DNA of 64,000 nt. Origin: Gluconacetobacter tumulicola. GTDB taxonomy: Bacteria; Pseudomonadota; Alphaproteobacteria; Acetobacterales; Acetobacteraceae. The notes under the pieces were generated by a model. The model saw only the letters and a list, made by a program, of their open reading frames with translations, was not told the DNA's origin and ran no database searches. A program made the translations under genes and the position numbers. The stretch spans positions 1 through 64,000 of the forward strand of contig NZ_JABEQL010000019.1 in assembly GCF_014174215.1 (NCBI RefSeq). Direction: 5' to 3'. Below, in pieces: positions 1 to 8,513 of the stretch; the first letter of the stretch is position 1, and each line of letters starts with the position of its first letter.

Positions 1-153
1 CCACAATGGGTTTATCGAAACCGGCATCTGGTGGAAAACCTCTGGGCCCGTCTGAAGGAATGGCGCGCCGTCGCAACCCGATACGAAAAGACCGCCACCT
101 CGTTCCTCGCTATCCTTCACCTCGCAGCCGCCGCAGATTGGATCAAGATCTAA
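1..153 (+). mobile_element. IS5-family transposase, C-terminal fragment (cut by window edge)
   Basis: The window opens inside a reading frame that ends at a TAA at 151-153. The 50 visible residues include the signature ENLWARLKEWRAVATRYEKT followed by an Ala-rich helix and a final WIKI. This is the C-terminal end typical of IS5/IS1031-type DDE transposases common in acetic acid bacteria; the Glu of ENLW would be the catalytic Glu. The start lies outside the window, so an intact or a broken element cannot be told apart. No terminal inverted repeat could be identified in the 186 bp between it and the next gene. Confidence 0.8.
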
Positions 154-339
154 CAGACCCTAGTACTTCTGCCCGATAGCAGCCATTCCGGTATCCCCGG
201 CAGCCCGGACGTGGGGCGGTCTGGTGAGGCGATCTGATCGTCGGCTAAGGATGGTCGTGCGGCTGTAATGCTGTCTGCGATGCGGAGAGGCGTGGTGGAC
301 GCACGCCGGATTGGTTCCGGCGTGCGGTTGTGGGGGGCG

Positions 340-2463
340 TCAGTTCGGGTCTGTGCCCAGTATGCGGTGGTTCAGCATGGGGGTGATGTCGGGGTCCTTG
401 CCGTAGAAGGCGCGGAATAGGGGGGCGTAGTCCTGCGTGTGGCCTTGGGAGAGGATCATGTCGCGGAAATGCTGGCCGTTTTCGCGGGTGAGGCCGCCAT
501 GGTCGCGGAACCAGGCGAAGGAATCGTCGGCGAGCATCTGGGTCCAGAGATAGGCGTAGTAGCCGGCGGAGTAGCCGTTGGACCAGATGTGCAGGAAGTA
601 GCTGGAGCGGTAGCGGGTGGGGACCAGGGTGGTGTTGAGGCCGGTCTTGTCCAGGGCCGCTTTTTCGAAATTGTCGACGTCCTGCTCGGGGGCGGTGGCG
701 GGGAGGCTGTGCCAGGCCATGTCGAGCTGGGCCGCCGCGATGATCTCGCCCATATTGTAGCCGCGATTGAAGGTGGCGGCTTTCTTGATCTTGTCGACCA
801 GATCCTGCGGCATTGCGGCGCCCGTCTGGTAGTTGCGCGCGTAATGAGCGAAGACGGTCGGGTCGAGCGCCCAGTGCTCGTTGAACTGCGAGGGGAATTC
901 GACGAAGTCGCGGGCGACCTGGGTGCCTGATACGAGCGGGTAGGTCTGGTCGGCGAACAGTCCGTGCAGCGCGTGACCGAATTCGTGGAACATCGTGACC
1001 ACGTCTTCGAACGTGATCAGGTTGGGCTTTCCGGCCGCCGGCTTGGCGATGTTGGCGACGTTATAGACGACCGGCTTCGTGCCCAGCAGTTTGGACTGGC
1101 CGACGAAATTCGACATCCACGCGCCGCCATTCTTGTTGTCGCGCTTGAAATAATCGAAATACATGAGCCCGAGGGTGGAGCCATCCTTGTCGAGGACCTC
1201 GAACACCATCATGTCGGGGTTGTAGACGGGAATGTCCTTGCGCTGCTTGAAGGTGATGCCATAGAGCTGCGTCGCCGCGAAGAACACGCCGTCGCGCAGG
1301 ACCGTGTTGAGCTCGAAATAGGGCTTCACCTGATTTTGGTCGAGCGCGTAATCCTGTTTGCGCACCTGCTCGGCGTAATGCGTCCAGTCCCAGGGCTGCA
1401 ATGCGAAGGACTGGCCGTCCTTGCGGATCGTTTCCTGGATGCGGGCGGCTTCGTGATCCTGCTGCGCGCGCGTCGCCGGGGCTAGTTCGGCGATGAAACG
1501 CTGTACGGCGGCGGGGGTGTTCGCCATCTGGTCGTACAGCACGTAGGACGCGAAATCGGGGTAGCCGAACAGGGCCGCTTTCTGCGCCCGCGCGTGGGCC
1601 AGGGTGGAGATGGTGGCGCGAGTGTCGTCGGCGCCGCCCTTTTCGGCGCGGGTCCAGCTCTGTTCGAACAGGGCCTCGCGCGTGGCGCGGTCGGTCATGC
1701 TCTCCAAGTCGGGTTGCTGCGTCGTGTTCTGCAGCGGGATCAGCCATTTTCCGGACAGCTTGCGATCGCCGGCATCCTTGGCGAATGCGGTGATCGTGCC
1801 GTCATCGAGGCCGGTGAGGGCGGCCTTGCTGTCGACCGTCAACGCGCCGTCACGGGTGGCGGCCAGGAGCTTCTGCTGGAACGCTGTTTCCAGTGTGGAA
1901 ATCTGCGTGTTCAGGGCACGCAGTTTCGTCTGGTCGGCGGGTGAGAGCTTCGCGCCGGCATGGACGAACTGCTGGTAGTAGAGTGCGAGCACCTGCGTCT
2001 GTTCGGGTGTGAGATTCAGGTGGGCCCGGTCATTGTACAGGGTCTCGACGCGCGTGAAGAGTTTCGCATCGAGATAGATCGAATCCTGATGTTGCGAGAG
2101 CAGCGGGGCGACGATGCTCTGTGTTTTGTCCAGCGTGTCGTTGGTATTGGCCTGATAGACGCCGTAGAAGGTCAGGCCCACGCGGTCGAGCATACGGCCC
2201 GAGCGTTCCATCGCGACGATCGTGTTGTCGAAGGTCGGCGCGGCGCGATTGTCGGCGATGCGGCGGATTTCGGCCTTCTGGATTGCCATGGCCTGGAGGA
2301 AGGCCGGCTTGTAGTCGCCGTCATGGATGATGTCGAAACGCGGCGCCTGGAGCGGAAGCGTGCTCGGGACGGCGAATGGGTTGGAGGAAGCCATTGCGCT
2401 GGCGGAAAGACTGGCGAGCGCGGTCGTGGCGATCAGCGTGCTGATGCGGAACAATCGTGTCAT
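340..2463 (-). CDS. dcp: M3-family peptidyl-dipeptidase (Dcp-like), exported
   Basis: This 707-residue zinc metallopeptidase would cleave dipeptides from peptide C-termini. The motif HEFGHALHG near residue 490 is the M3 HExxH zinc site, and the length matches the ~680-720 residues of bacterial Dcp. The N-terminus (MTRLFRISTLIATTALASLSASAMA) is a clear Sec signal peptide with an ASA-MA cleavage region, so the enzyme probably acts in the periplasm, unlike cytoplasmic OpdA. It is a single gene with its own leader. The minus-strand sequence TATAAAAGAT at about 2530-2540 is a plausible -10 region. Oligopeptidase A is the closest alternative, but the signal peptide favours Dcp. Confidence 0.9.
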   Translation of the reverse strand: MTRLFRISTLIATTALASLSASAMASSNPFAVPSTLPLQAPRFDIIHDGDYKPAFLQAMAIQKAEIRRIADNRAAPTFDNTIVAMERSGRMLDRVGLTFYGVYQANTNDTLDKTQSIVAPLLSQHQDSIYLDAKLFTRVETLYNDRAHLNLTPEQTQVLALYYQQFVHAGAKLSPADQTKLRALNTQISTLETAFQQKLLAATRDGALTVDSKAALTGLDDGTITAFAKDAGDRKLSGKWLIPLQNTTQQPDLESMTDRATREALFEQSWTRAEKGGADDTRATISTLAHARAQKAALFGYPDFASYVLYDQMANTPAAVQRFIAELAPATRAQQDHEAARIQETIRKDGQSFALQPWDWTHYAEQVRKQDYALDQNQVKPYFELNTVLRDGVFFAATQLYGITFKQRKDIPVYNPDMMVFEVLDKDGSTLGLMYFDYFKRDNKNGGAWMSNFVGQSKLLGTKPVVYNVANIAKPAAGKPNLITFEDVVTMFHEFGHALHGLFADQTYPLVSGTQVARDFVEFPSQFNEHWALDPTVFAHYARNYQTGAAMPQDLVDKIKKAATFNRGYNMGEIIAAAQLDMAWHSLPATAPEQDVDNFEKAALDKTGLNTTLVPTRYRSSYFLHIWSNGYSAGYYAYLWTQMLADDSFAWFRDHGGLTRENGQHFRDMILSQGHTQDYAPLFRAFYGKDPDITPMLNHRILGTDPN

Positions 2464-2788
2464 TCAGTGAACCCTCGGAACCCGGGCGGCATCGCGTGGC
2501 GCCGCGGGCGAAGCCGGATGATCCGGCCGATGATCTTTTATAGGCAGCCATGACCGGTGTGGGAACCGGGTCACCCTGTCCGCAGCCGATTTTGTGGGGG
2601 GCGTCGCCGGCGCGCTGATCCCGCGGGGGAGGCGGCCGGGCAGGGTGATCGGGAATGATCCGCTTGCAGGTTGGGTCTATTGGAAACGGGTGGGGGACCG
2701 GATGATCGCGATGCGCCTGGTCGGGTGCTTCAATAATTCGGCATCTCTCGATCTGTTCGCAGATATACGGAACAGGTCTGCGACGCTG
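2464..2788. other. Intergenic region, 325 bp
   Basis: This stretch lies upstream of the M3 peptidase and downstream of the DapA-like gene, both on the minus strand. Apart from a possible -10 sequence for the peptidase near 2535 I see no gene, RNA or clear hairpin. Confidence 0.5.
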
Positions 2789-3688
2789 TCACGCCTGTTC
2801 GTCGGTGCATGCGCGCAGGGCTTCGTCGACTTTTTTCTGCTCATGGTCGGGCAAGGGCAGCAATGGCCTGGGTGGTCTGGCCTCGGACAATCCGAGATGA
2901 TGGATGGCCGCGTAGGCGACGCGGAGGCTGCCGTGGGCGCGGAAGAGTGCCCACAGCGGCTGGAGCCGGTCATTGCAGTGCCGCACGGTGGCGTCGTCAC
3001 CCGTGCGGGCAGCCGTGACCAGGGTGCGGGCCAGTTTCGGCAGGAAGCTGCCAAGGACGCTGAACCAGCCGTCGCAGCCCGCCAGCAGGGCCTCGGCGGC
3101 AATCCAGTCGCCGCTATAGCCGATGGCCAGTCTGCCCACCGGACCGGCGCGGAGGCGGGCGAGTTCGTCGGCGACGGCGCTTTCGGGCGGGGGCGGCATC
3201 TTGACGGCGGCGATGTTGGGGACGTCCGCCAGCCGTTCGAGCAGTTCCGCGCCGAAGTTGAAATGGGTGGTGCCGGGATTGTTGTAGATGCACAGCGGCA
3301 ATTGCGTGGCGCCGGCGACTGCCACGTAATGCTGGTATGCCTCTTCCTGTGTCAGCGGGGTGTAGGAGACCGGGGCCATGAGCAGCCCGTCTGCGCCTTC
3401 GGCTTCGGCATCGCGCGCGAGGGCCTGGGCGTCGTCCGTGCGCAGGGTTCCCACGCCGACGATCAGGGGTGTTCGGCCGCCCACGCTCTTGGCCGCGGCG
3501 CTTATGGCCCGGCGTCGTTCGGCGCGGGTGAGGTAGGCATAGGTTCCGGTGCTGCCCAGCAGGCCGATGGAATCGACGCCGGCCGCCGAGAGGTGCGCCG
3601 TCAGGCGCGTGACGCCGTCGGCATCCACGACGCCGTGTTCGTCGGCCGGGGTGATCGGGAAGGCGGACAGGCCGTGGAAGATCGACAT
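2789..3688 (-). CDS. Dihydrodipicolinate synthase-family lyase/aldolase (DapA-like)
   Basis: A 299-residue class I aldolase-fold protein of the DapA/NAL family. It has the YNNPGTT motif (catalytic Tyr), a Schiff-base Lys in AAVKMPPP, and GSTGTYAYLT in place of the GSTGE loop of true DapA. The altered loop suggests a substrate other than aspartate semialdehyde plus pyruvate, for example another 2-oxo acid or sugar acid. The start is fixed by a perfect AGGAGGT just upstream of the ATG at 3688; the frame stays open further upstream, but that part overlaps folE. It starts 14 nt after the folE stop and is probably cotranscribed. The substrate cannot be assigned from sequence. Confidence 0.8.
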   Translation of the reverse strand: MSIFHGLSAFPITPADEHGVVDADGVTRLTAHLSAAGVDSIGLLGSTGTYAYLTRAERRRAISAAAKSVGGRTPLIVGVGTLRTDDAQALARDAEAEGADGLLMAPVSYTPLTQEEAYQHYVAVAGATQLPLCIYNNPGTTHFNFGAELLERLADVPNIAAVKMPPPPESAVADELARLRAGPVGRLAIGYSGDWIAAEALLAGCDGWFSVLGSFLPKLARTLVTAARTGDDATVRHCNDRLQPLWALFRAHGSLRVAYAAIHHLGLSEARPPRPLLPLPDHEQKKVDEALRACTDEQA

Positions 3689-3702
3689 GCTACCTCCTGG
3701 TA

Positions 3703-4320
3703 TCAGAGCTGGGCGGTGGCGACCGAGGGGCGGTTGAGCATGGACATCAGTTCGCGCCTTGTGTCGGAATTGGTGCGGAAGATGCCCAGCATGCGGCTGG
3801 TGACCATCGATACGCCGGGGCGGTGGACGCCGCGCGTGGTCATGCACTGATGCCCGGCTTCCAGGATCACGGCGACGCCGTGGGGCTGCAGCACGTCGTT
3901 GATCGTGTTGGCGATCTGTGCCGTCAGGCGTTCCTGGATCTGCAGGCGGCGCGAAAAGGCGTCGACCACGCGGGCCAGTTTGGAAATGCCTACCACGCGT
4001 TTGCTGGGCAGGTAGGCCACATGGGCGACGCCGATGATCGGCACCATGTGATGTTCGCAATGGCTTTCGAAGCGGATGTCGCGCAGGAGCACGATCTCGT
4101 CGTAATCATCGACCTCGGAGAAGGTGCGCGACAGGATGGAGGACGGGTCTTCGCCATAGCCCGCGAAGAATTCCTCGTAGGAGCGCACGACCCGGCCGGG
4201 CGTGTCCAGCAGGCCCTCGCGCGACGGGTCCTCGCCTGCCCAGCGCAGCAGGGTGCGGATCGCGTCTTCCGCCTCCTCGCGAGAGGGGCGGAGAAGGGGG
4301 GACTGGGACATTTCGGTCAT
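3703..4320 (-). CDS. folE: GTP cyclohydrolase I
   Basis: The 205-residue enzyme converts GTP to 7,8-dihydroneopterin triphosphate, the first step of folate synthesis. Zinc and catalytic residues are visible: Cys and His in [13 protein letters not shown], and the second Cys in [10 protein letters not shown]. The motif [15 protein letters not shown] precedes them, as in the bacterial type I enzyme. Length and motif order are canonical. It lies downstream of apaG and upstream of the DapA-like gene. A second Met three codons in (MSQS) is an alternative start. The later folate enzyme folP is at 49234, not in this cluster. Confidence 0.96.
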   Translation of the reverse strand: MTEMSQSPLLRPSREEAEDAIRTLLRWAGEDPSREGLLDTPGRVVRSYEEFFAGYGEDPSSILSRTFSEVDDYDEIVLLRDIRFESHCEHHMVPIIGVAHVAYLPSKRVVGISKLARVVDAFSRRLQIQERLTAQIANTINDVLQPHGVAVILEAGHQCMTTRGVHRPGVSMVTSRMLGIFRTNSDTRRELMSMLNRPSVATAQL

Positions 4321-4355
4321 GAATCCTGTCTTCGGGGAGGAGCGTGCGCGACGGG

Positions 4356-4832
4356 CTAGTGGATGATGGCGGGGTGGTAGGGACAATCCAGGCTGAAGGG
4401 CGGGACCTGGACGTCGAACGGCCGGTGCGAACGGGCATCGATCATATGATAGAGGCCGCGCATGAAGCCGGTCGGTGTCTGCAACCCGGTGCCGGATGTG
4501 TATTCGAAGACCTGGCCGGGCTCCAGCACCGGCTGTTCGCCCACCACGCCGTCGCCGTGGACATGTTCGACCCGCCCGACGGCATCCATGATCTCCCACG
4601 TCCGGCGCAGGAGCTGGACCGTCTCGCGGCCCAGATTCTCGATCCGGATGCGGTAGGCCCAGGCGAAGCGGTGTTCCTCGGGCATGGACTGGTCGTCCAG
4701 CCAGAAGGTCTGCACGATCACGCGGATCGATTCCGTGGTCGCCTCGTAGCAGGGGGCGCCTTCCATGGCCTCCGCCAGAGCGGCGTCCGGGTCGGGGGGC
4801 ATTCCCGGCGGCGGCGGTCTGTCAATGGCCAT
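4356..4832 (-). CDS. apaG: ApaG family protein (DUF525)
   Basis: This 158-residue protein has the ApaG/DUF525 fibronectin-III-like fold signatures: the YRIRIENLG strand, [30 protein letters not shown], and the F-x-Y-T-S-G-T-G-L-x-T-P-x-G-F-M-x-G segment. The N-terminal ~30 residues are Pro/Ala-rich and outside the domain. ApaG has been linked to cobalt resistance and magnesium efflux, and it resembles the F-box-associated domain; its biochemical role is unknown. It lies 18 nt downstream of metZ and upstream of folE in a minus-strand run. Confidence 0.93.
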   Translation of the reverse strand: MAIDRPPPPGMPPDPDAALAEAMEGAPCYEATTESIRVIVQTFWLDDQSMPEEHRFAWAYRIRIENLGRETVQLLRRTWEIMDAVGRVEHVHGDGVVGEQPVLEPGQVFEYTSGTGLQTPTGFMRGLYHMIDARSHRPFDVQVPPFSLDCPYHPAIIH

Positions 4833-4850
4833 GGCGTGGTCCCCGTCGGC

Positions 4851-6053
4851 TCAGCGCGACCGCAGGGCCGCGAGGCCGCGATCCAGATCGTCTTTCAGGT
4901 CGGCGATATCTTCCAGCCCGACCGAGAAGCGGATCGCGCCGTCGCTGATGCCCAGGCGGGCCCGTTCTTCGGCGCCGATCTTCATGTGCGTGGTGGTGGC
5001 CGGGTGGGTGACCATGGAGCGCGCGTCGCCCAGATTGTTGGAGATCGCGATCAGCCGCAGCGCGTTCATGAAGGCGAACGCACCCTCCTTGCCGCCTGCG
5101 ACCTCGAACGCCACCAGGGTGGAGGCGTCGCTCATCTGGCGTTTGGCCAGCTCGTATTGCGGATGGTCGGTGCGGCCGGGGTAGAAGACTCGGGTGACGC
5201 CTTCGGCGGCGGCCAGATGGTCGGCGACGGCGGCGGCGTTTTCGGTCATTGCGCGCACGCGCAGCGGCAGTGTTTCCAGCCCCTTCAGCATCACCCACGC
5301 ATTGAAGGGTGACAGGGCGTTGCCGGTGTTGCGGGTGAAGGGTTGCAGCGTATCGGTGATCCAGTCGCGGCGGCCCAGCACCGCGCCGCCCAGCACGCGG
5401 CCCTGGCCGTCGATATGCTTGGTGCAGGAATAGACGACCACGTCGGCGCCCAGTTCCAGCGGCTTCTGGTACAGCGGGGTGGCGAAGACGTTGTCGACCA
5501 CCACCAGCGCGCCGGCCTTATGCGCCAGTTCGGAGATCGCGCGGAGGTCCAGGATCTCGAGCATCGGGTTCGACGGGCTTTCCAGCAGCACCGCCGCCGT
5601 GGGACGGGAGAGGGCGGCGGCCCAGGCGTCCAGGTCGCGCCCGTCGACGAATTCGGTCTCGACACCGTAGCGGGGCAGCAGGTTGGCGACGATCCAGTGG
5701 CAGGACCCGAACAGCGCGCGCGACGCCACCACCCGGTCGCCGGCCTTGACGTGCGACAGCAGGGCCGAGGAGACGGCGCCCATGCCCGTGGAGGTCGCGA
5801 TACAGGCCTCGGCGCCTTCCAGGTCCGCCAGGCGGGATTCCAGCGCCGCGACGGTGGGGTTGCCGAAACGGCTGTACTGGTAATGGACCACGTCGCCGGT
5901 GAAGGTGGCCTCGGCCTGTTCGGCATTGTCGTAGACGAAGCCGGAGGTGAGGAACATCGCCTCGCTCGTCTCGCCGAAGGGCGTGCGCTCGATGCCCGCA
6001 TGGAGCAGGCGGGTGGCGGGGCGGTAGGTGCTGGTGGAATCGTTGCTCATCAT
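4851..6053 (-). CDS. metZ: O-succinylhomoserine sulfhydrylase
   Basis: A 400-residue Cys/Met-metabolism PLP enzyme (fold type I) that makes homocysteine from O-succinyl-homoserine and sulfide. It shows YSRFGNPTVAALE, the substrate-binding Tyr-Arg segment, and the PLP Lys in YSCTKHIDGQGRVLGG. The GQGRV sequence after the Lys favours MetZ over cystathionine gamma-synthase or the longer MetY. I chose the first ATG of a tandem pair at 6053; a TTG 15 nt upstream is possible, and only a weak GGGAA site precedes the gene. A SAM-II riboswitch about 130 nt upstream supports a methionine-pathway role and control by S-adenosylmethionine. Confidence 0.93.
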   Translation of the reverse strand: MMSNDSTSTYRPATRLLHAGIERTPFGETSEAMFLTSGFVYDNAEQAEATFTGDVVHYQYSRFGNPTVAALESRLADLEGAEACIATSTGMGAVSSALLSHVKAGDRVVASRALFGSCHWIVANLLPRYGVETEFVDGRDLDAWAAALSRPTAAVLLESPSNPMLEILDLRAISELAHKAGALVVVDNVFATPLYQKPLELGADVVVYSCTKHIDGQGRVLGGAVLGRRDWITDTLQPFTRNTGNALSPFNAWVMLKGLETLPLRVRAMTENAAAVADHLAAAEGVTRVFYPGRTDHPQYELAKRQMSDASTLVAFEVAGGKEGAFAFMNALRLIAISNNLGDARSMVTHPATTTHMKIGAEERARLGISDGAIRFSVGLEDIADLKDDLDRGLAALRSR

Positions 6054-6185
6054 CAGTTCCCGGAACAAAACCGTCAGGAGGCCGAGGCTGGGAGCATCCG
6101 GGTGGCGAACCGGTTCTGCGGCCCCGCGTCCTGACGCGGAAATCCGACCGTGGAAACCGTGACGCCCGCGGAGTCTGGCGGTGTC

Positions 6186-6245
6186 AGGCCTCTTTAGCGC
6201 GTCTGTTTAACCTCGTCGCAAGCCGGCCGATCCAAATCACGAGGG
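6186..6245 (-). promoter_or_regulatory. SAM-II (metA-type) riboswitch upstream of metZ
   Basis: Read on the minus strand, stem P1 is CUCGU (6243-6239) pairing with ACGAG (6216-6212). It encloses GAUUUGG and the conserved CUUGC, then GUUAAAC follows, and the segment ends with GCUAAAGAGGCC (6199-6188). Order and spacing match the H-type pseudoknot of SAM-II riboswitches known upstream of metA/metZ/metX in alphaproteobacteria. A GC hairpin (6124-6139) lies between aptamer and start codon without a U-tract, so the output is probably translational or Rho-dependent (inference). Confidence 0.88.
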
Positions 6246-6373
6246 CCCCGCGGCCCCTGGGGGCCATTGGACGTCAGGGTTATTGCGGATCGCGGGGCTG
6301 CTCGTCAACCATGTGGGACGGGTGGTGGTGGATTGCATCGGGCCGGCCGGTGCGGTATAGGGCTAGCCGCGAC

Positions 6374-6447
6374 GCGGGTGTAGTTCAATGGTAGAACGGC
6401 AGCTTCCCAAGCTGCATACGAGGGTTCGATTCCCTTCACCCGCTCCA
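6374..6447 (+). tRNA. tRNA-Gly (anticodon CCC)
   Basis: A 74-nt cloverleaf with 7-bp acceptor stem GCGGGTG/CACCCGC, D-arm TAGTTCAATGGTAGAAC, anticodon stem GCAGC/GCTGC around the loop TTCCCAA (anticodon CCC), T-arm AGGGTTCGATTCCCT, and an encoded 3' CCA. It reads Gly codon GGG. Confidence 0.97.
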
Positions 6448-6453
6448 GACTTG

Positions 6454-6568
6454 CTGATAAATTCCGGTTGGTGGCGATCTGACGTGCGTTTTCTGCGCCT
6501 CGGTGCCCGGAAGCATGTGACGGCGTGGCCCTGTGCGGCACTCTTGCCCATCAGACCGCATTTGTCAG
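6454..6568 (+). repeat. Palindromic element, copy 1 (degenerate)
   Basis: This is the oldest-looking of five related elements. The core (about 6475-6548) shares GGCGATC-(T/C)GACG, the GCGTTTTCTGCGC block, CGGAAGCA and a 3' hairpin GTGGCC...GCGGCAC with the other copies, but lacks the ~32-nt central insert. The outer arms CTGATAAAT (from 6454) and ATTTGTCAG (to 6568) pair with each other but do not match the arms of any other copy. It begins 6 nt after the tRNA-Gly CCA end, in the tRNA's orientation. Confidence 0.6.
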
Positions 6569-6657
6569 TTGGCCATCTGGCCGGGTAGCGGCGGGCCGCC
6601 CAATGCCTTCTGGCGGCATTGGGACGGGAGCGGTTTCCGGGCAATCGGGCTTGAGTT

Positions 6658-7599
6658 TCAGTCCTTGTGAGTGGCGACAAAGAGTTCGCCATTTGCGTCG
6701 ATCCAGCCGCGAAACATGCCTTCTGTGTTGAATTCCGCCGTGACCGTGCCGGCGTGGTCGATGGCGATGACGCCGCCGCCGATCCCCTGCGGCGTGAAGG
6801 TCTCCGCCAGGATCATGCGAATCGCCTCCCCGACCGAGTGCCCGGCATAGCGCACGCGTGCAGCGATCTCGTGGCCGACCACGTGGCGGATGAACTGTTC
6901 GCCCTGTCCCGTGCAGGAAACCGCGCAGATGCCGTTCCGCGCATAGGTGCCGGCACCGATGATGGCACTGTCGCCCACGCGACCCACCGCCTTGTTGGTG
7001 AAGCCCCCGGTGGAGGTGGCGGCCGCGAGGTTGCCGTCGCAATCCAGTGCCACCGCGCCGACCGTGCCGTGCTTCTCGCTCTCGCTGGCGAAGGTGCCCA
7101 GCCGGTCGTGCGCGCGCATCGCCTGCAGCGCCTCTGCCCGACGCGGGGTGGTGAAATAGGATTGCGGCATCGTCTCCAGCCCATGGGCGGCGGCGTATTC
7201 GTCGGCTGCCGGGCCGGCCAGCATCATGGGGATATTCTGTTCCATGAGCCGTCGGGCCAACCGCACCGGGTTGCGCACGGCCCGTGCGCCCGCGACGGCA
7301 CCCGCCAGCGCGGTCGCGCCGTCCATGATCGAGGCGTCCAGTTCATGCCCTCCCGCGGCGTTCAGTGCGGCGCCATGCCCGGCGTTGAAATGCGGGGAAT
7401 CCTCCAGGGCCATCACGCAGGCTTCGACGGCCGCGACGGCAGGGCCGCCTTCGGACAGGATCGCGTATCCGGCTTCCAGCGCCTTGCGGATGTCGGCTCG
7501 CGCGTCGGCCCATTCCTCCTCGGACAGAAGGGAACGGGACATGACACCGCAGCCGCCATGCAGGGCGATGACGGGGCGGCGGGTCGGCGCGGGGCTCAT
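6658..7599 (-). CDS. iaaA: Isoaspartyl peptidase / type III L-asparaginase (Ntn hydrolase)
   Basis: A 313-residue plant-type asparaginase/IaaA homologue that removes N-terminal iso-Asp residues from beta-aspartyl peptides. The autoprocessing and nucleophile Thr is in EKHGTVGAVALD, followed by the substrate-binding GGFTNKAVGRVGDSAIIGAG and a C-terminal GTYARNG...TGQGE block. The start is the ATG at 7599, which overlaps the TGA of the upstream hydrolase gene (ATGA), so the two are translationally coupled. It is the last gene of the TonB receptor-POT permease-hydrolase operon, which suggests that the imported substrate contains an iso-aspartyl bond or produces one (inference). Confidence 0.92.
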   Translation of the reverse strand: MSPAPTRRPVIALHGGCGVMSRSLLSEEEWADARADIRKALEAGYAILSEGGPAVAAVEACVMALEDSPHFNAGHGAALNAAGGHELDASIMDGATALAGAVAGARAVRNPVRLARRLMEQNIPMMLAGPAADEYAAAHGLETMPQSYFTTPRRAEALQAMRAHDRLGTFASESEKHGTVGAVALDCDGNLAAATSTGGFTNKAVGRVGDSAIIGAGTYARNGICAVSCTGQGEQFIRHVVGHEIAARVRYAGHSVGEAIRMILAETFTPQGIGGGVIAIDHAGTVTAEFNTEGMFRGWIDANGELFVATHKD

Positions 7600-8513
7600 G
7601 GCGTGTCTCCCTGGGGGTGGGCCATGCACCAGGCCGCGACCTGCTCGTGTGTGGCGAACCAGACATCACCCTTCTGCCGGGCGGCTTCGAGCAGGGCGGC
7701 GATCACGCCGATCCGGCTGCGATGGCCGCTGATATGCGGATGCAGCGTCAGCAGAAACAGCCCGCCTTCGTCATGGGCGCCCTGGAATTCGGCCAGGAAG
7801 ATATCCAGTACGTCGCGTGGGGGCGTGTAGGGGCGGAGCGCCGAAAAGCGGTCGAAATTGAAATAGACGGCATCGTCCCGGATCCATTCGGGCGGCAGTT
7901 CGACGATACCGGTGGGGGCCCCGTCCTGTACCAGTTCGTACGGATCATCGTCGGCCATCAGGCTGCTGTCGTATAGCAGGCCCATCTCGCGGATGATGGA
8001 CAGCGTGTTGAGCGAGAAATCCCAGCTTGCCGTGCGGATGCCAACGACCGGCTTGCGGCTGATATCCTGTAGCACCTCCCGCGCGCGGGAGGTCAGGTCC
8101 CTTTCGGTTTCTGCGTCCAGATGGGTGTTGCGCTCGTGGATCCAAGAATGGATGCCGATTTCATGCCCGTCGGCGACGATGCCGCGCACTTCCTCGGGAT
8201 AGAGGAGAGCGGACACGGCGGGGTAGAAGAAGGTTGCGGGCACGCCATGGCGTTGCAGCAGCGCGCGGATACGCGGCACGCCGCGACGGTTGCCGTAATG
8301 GCCTTGGCTGATCCGCATCGGGCTTTCATCGCTGTCACGCAGCGGGATCGTGTCGTGGTCGGCGTCGAACGAGATGGCGAAGGCACAGCGTGCGCCGCCC
8401 GGCCAGGCGGCGGGATGTAGCGAGCGCCCGGCCCTGGCGCGGCCGACGGCTGCGCGCCAGCGGCTCTCGGGCCATTGCCAGGGAGGGAGAGGGGTGTCGG
8501 GAGGCGTCGTCAT
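7596..8513 (-). CDS. NodB-fold polysaccharide deacetylase/cyclic imidase-like hydrolase
   Basis: This 305-residue carbohydrate-esterase-4 fold protein has no signal peptide, so it is probably cytoplasmic. Visible motifs are ISFDAD (the metal-binding Asp variant), GHEIGIHSWIHERNTHLD (the HxxxH-like zinc ligands) and LTLHPHISGHRSR. Cytoplasmic members with this layout include PgdA/cyclic imide hydrolase-type proteins and allantoinase-like PuuE, which act on amides or imides rather than polysaccharide. The start overlaps the POT permease stop by ATGA. Operon membership with a peptide importer and an isoaspartyl peptidase favours an imide or amide substrate (inference). Confidence 0.82.
   Translation of the reverse strand: MTTPPDTPLPPWQWPESRWRAAVGRARAGRSLHPAAWPGGARCAFAISFDADHDTIPLRDSDESPMRISQGHYGNRRGVPRIRALLQRHGVPATFFYPAVSALLYPEEVRGIVADGHEIGIHSWIHERNTHLDAETERDLTSRAREVLQDISRKPVVGIRTASWDFSLNTLSIIREMGLLYDSSLMADDDPYELVQDGAPTGIVELPPEWIRDDAVYFNFDRFSALRPYTPPRDVLDIFLAEFQGAHDEGGLFLLTLHPHISGHRSRIGVIAALLEAARQKGDVWFATHEQVAAWCMAHPQGDTP

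Noticed and set aside
2594-3850. 418-codon plus-strand frame opposite the DapA-like gene
   Set aside because: Gly/Arg-rich without motifs; the opposite strand has a perfect ribosome site and the aldolase active-site residues.
6124-6139. CCGCGTC-GACGCGG hairpin before metZ as an intrinsic terminator
   Set aside because: Stem is strong, but there is no T-tract on the minus strand; kept only as a possible part of the riboswitch output.
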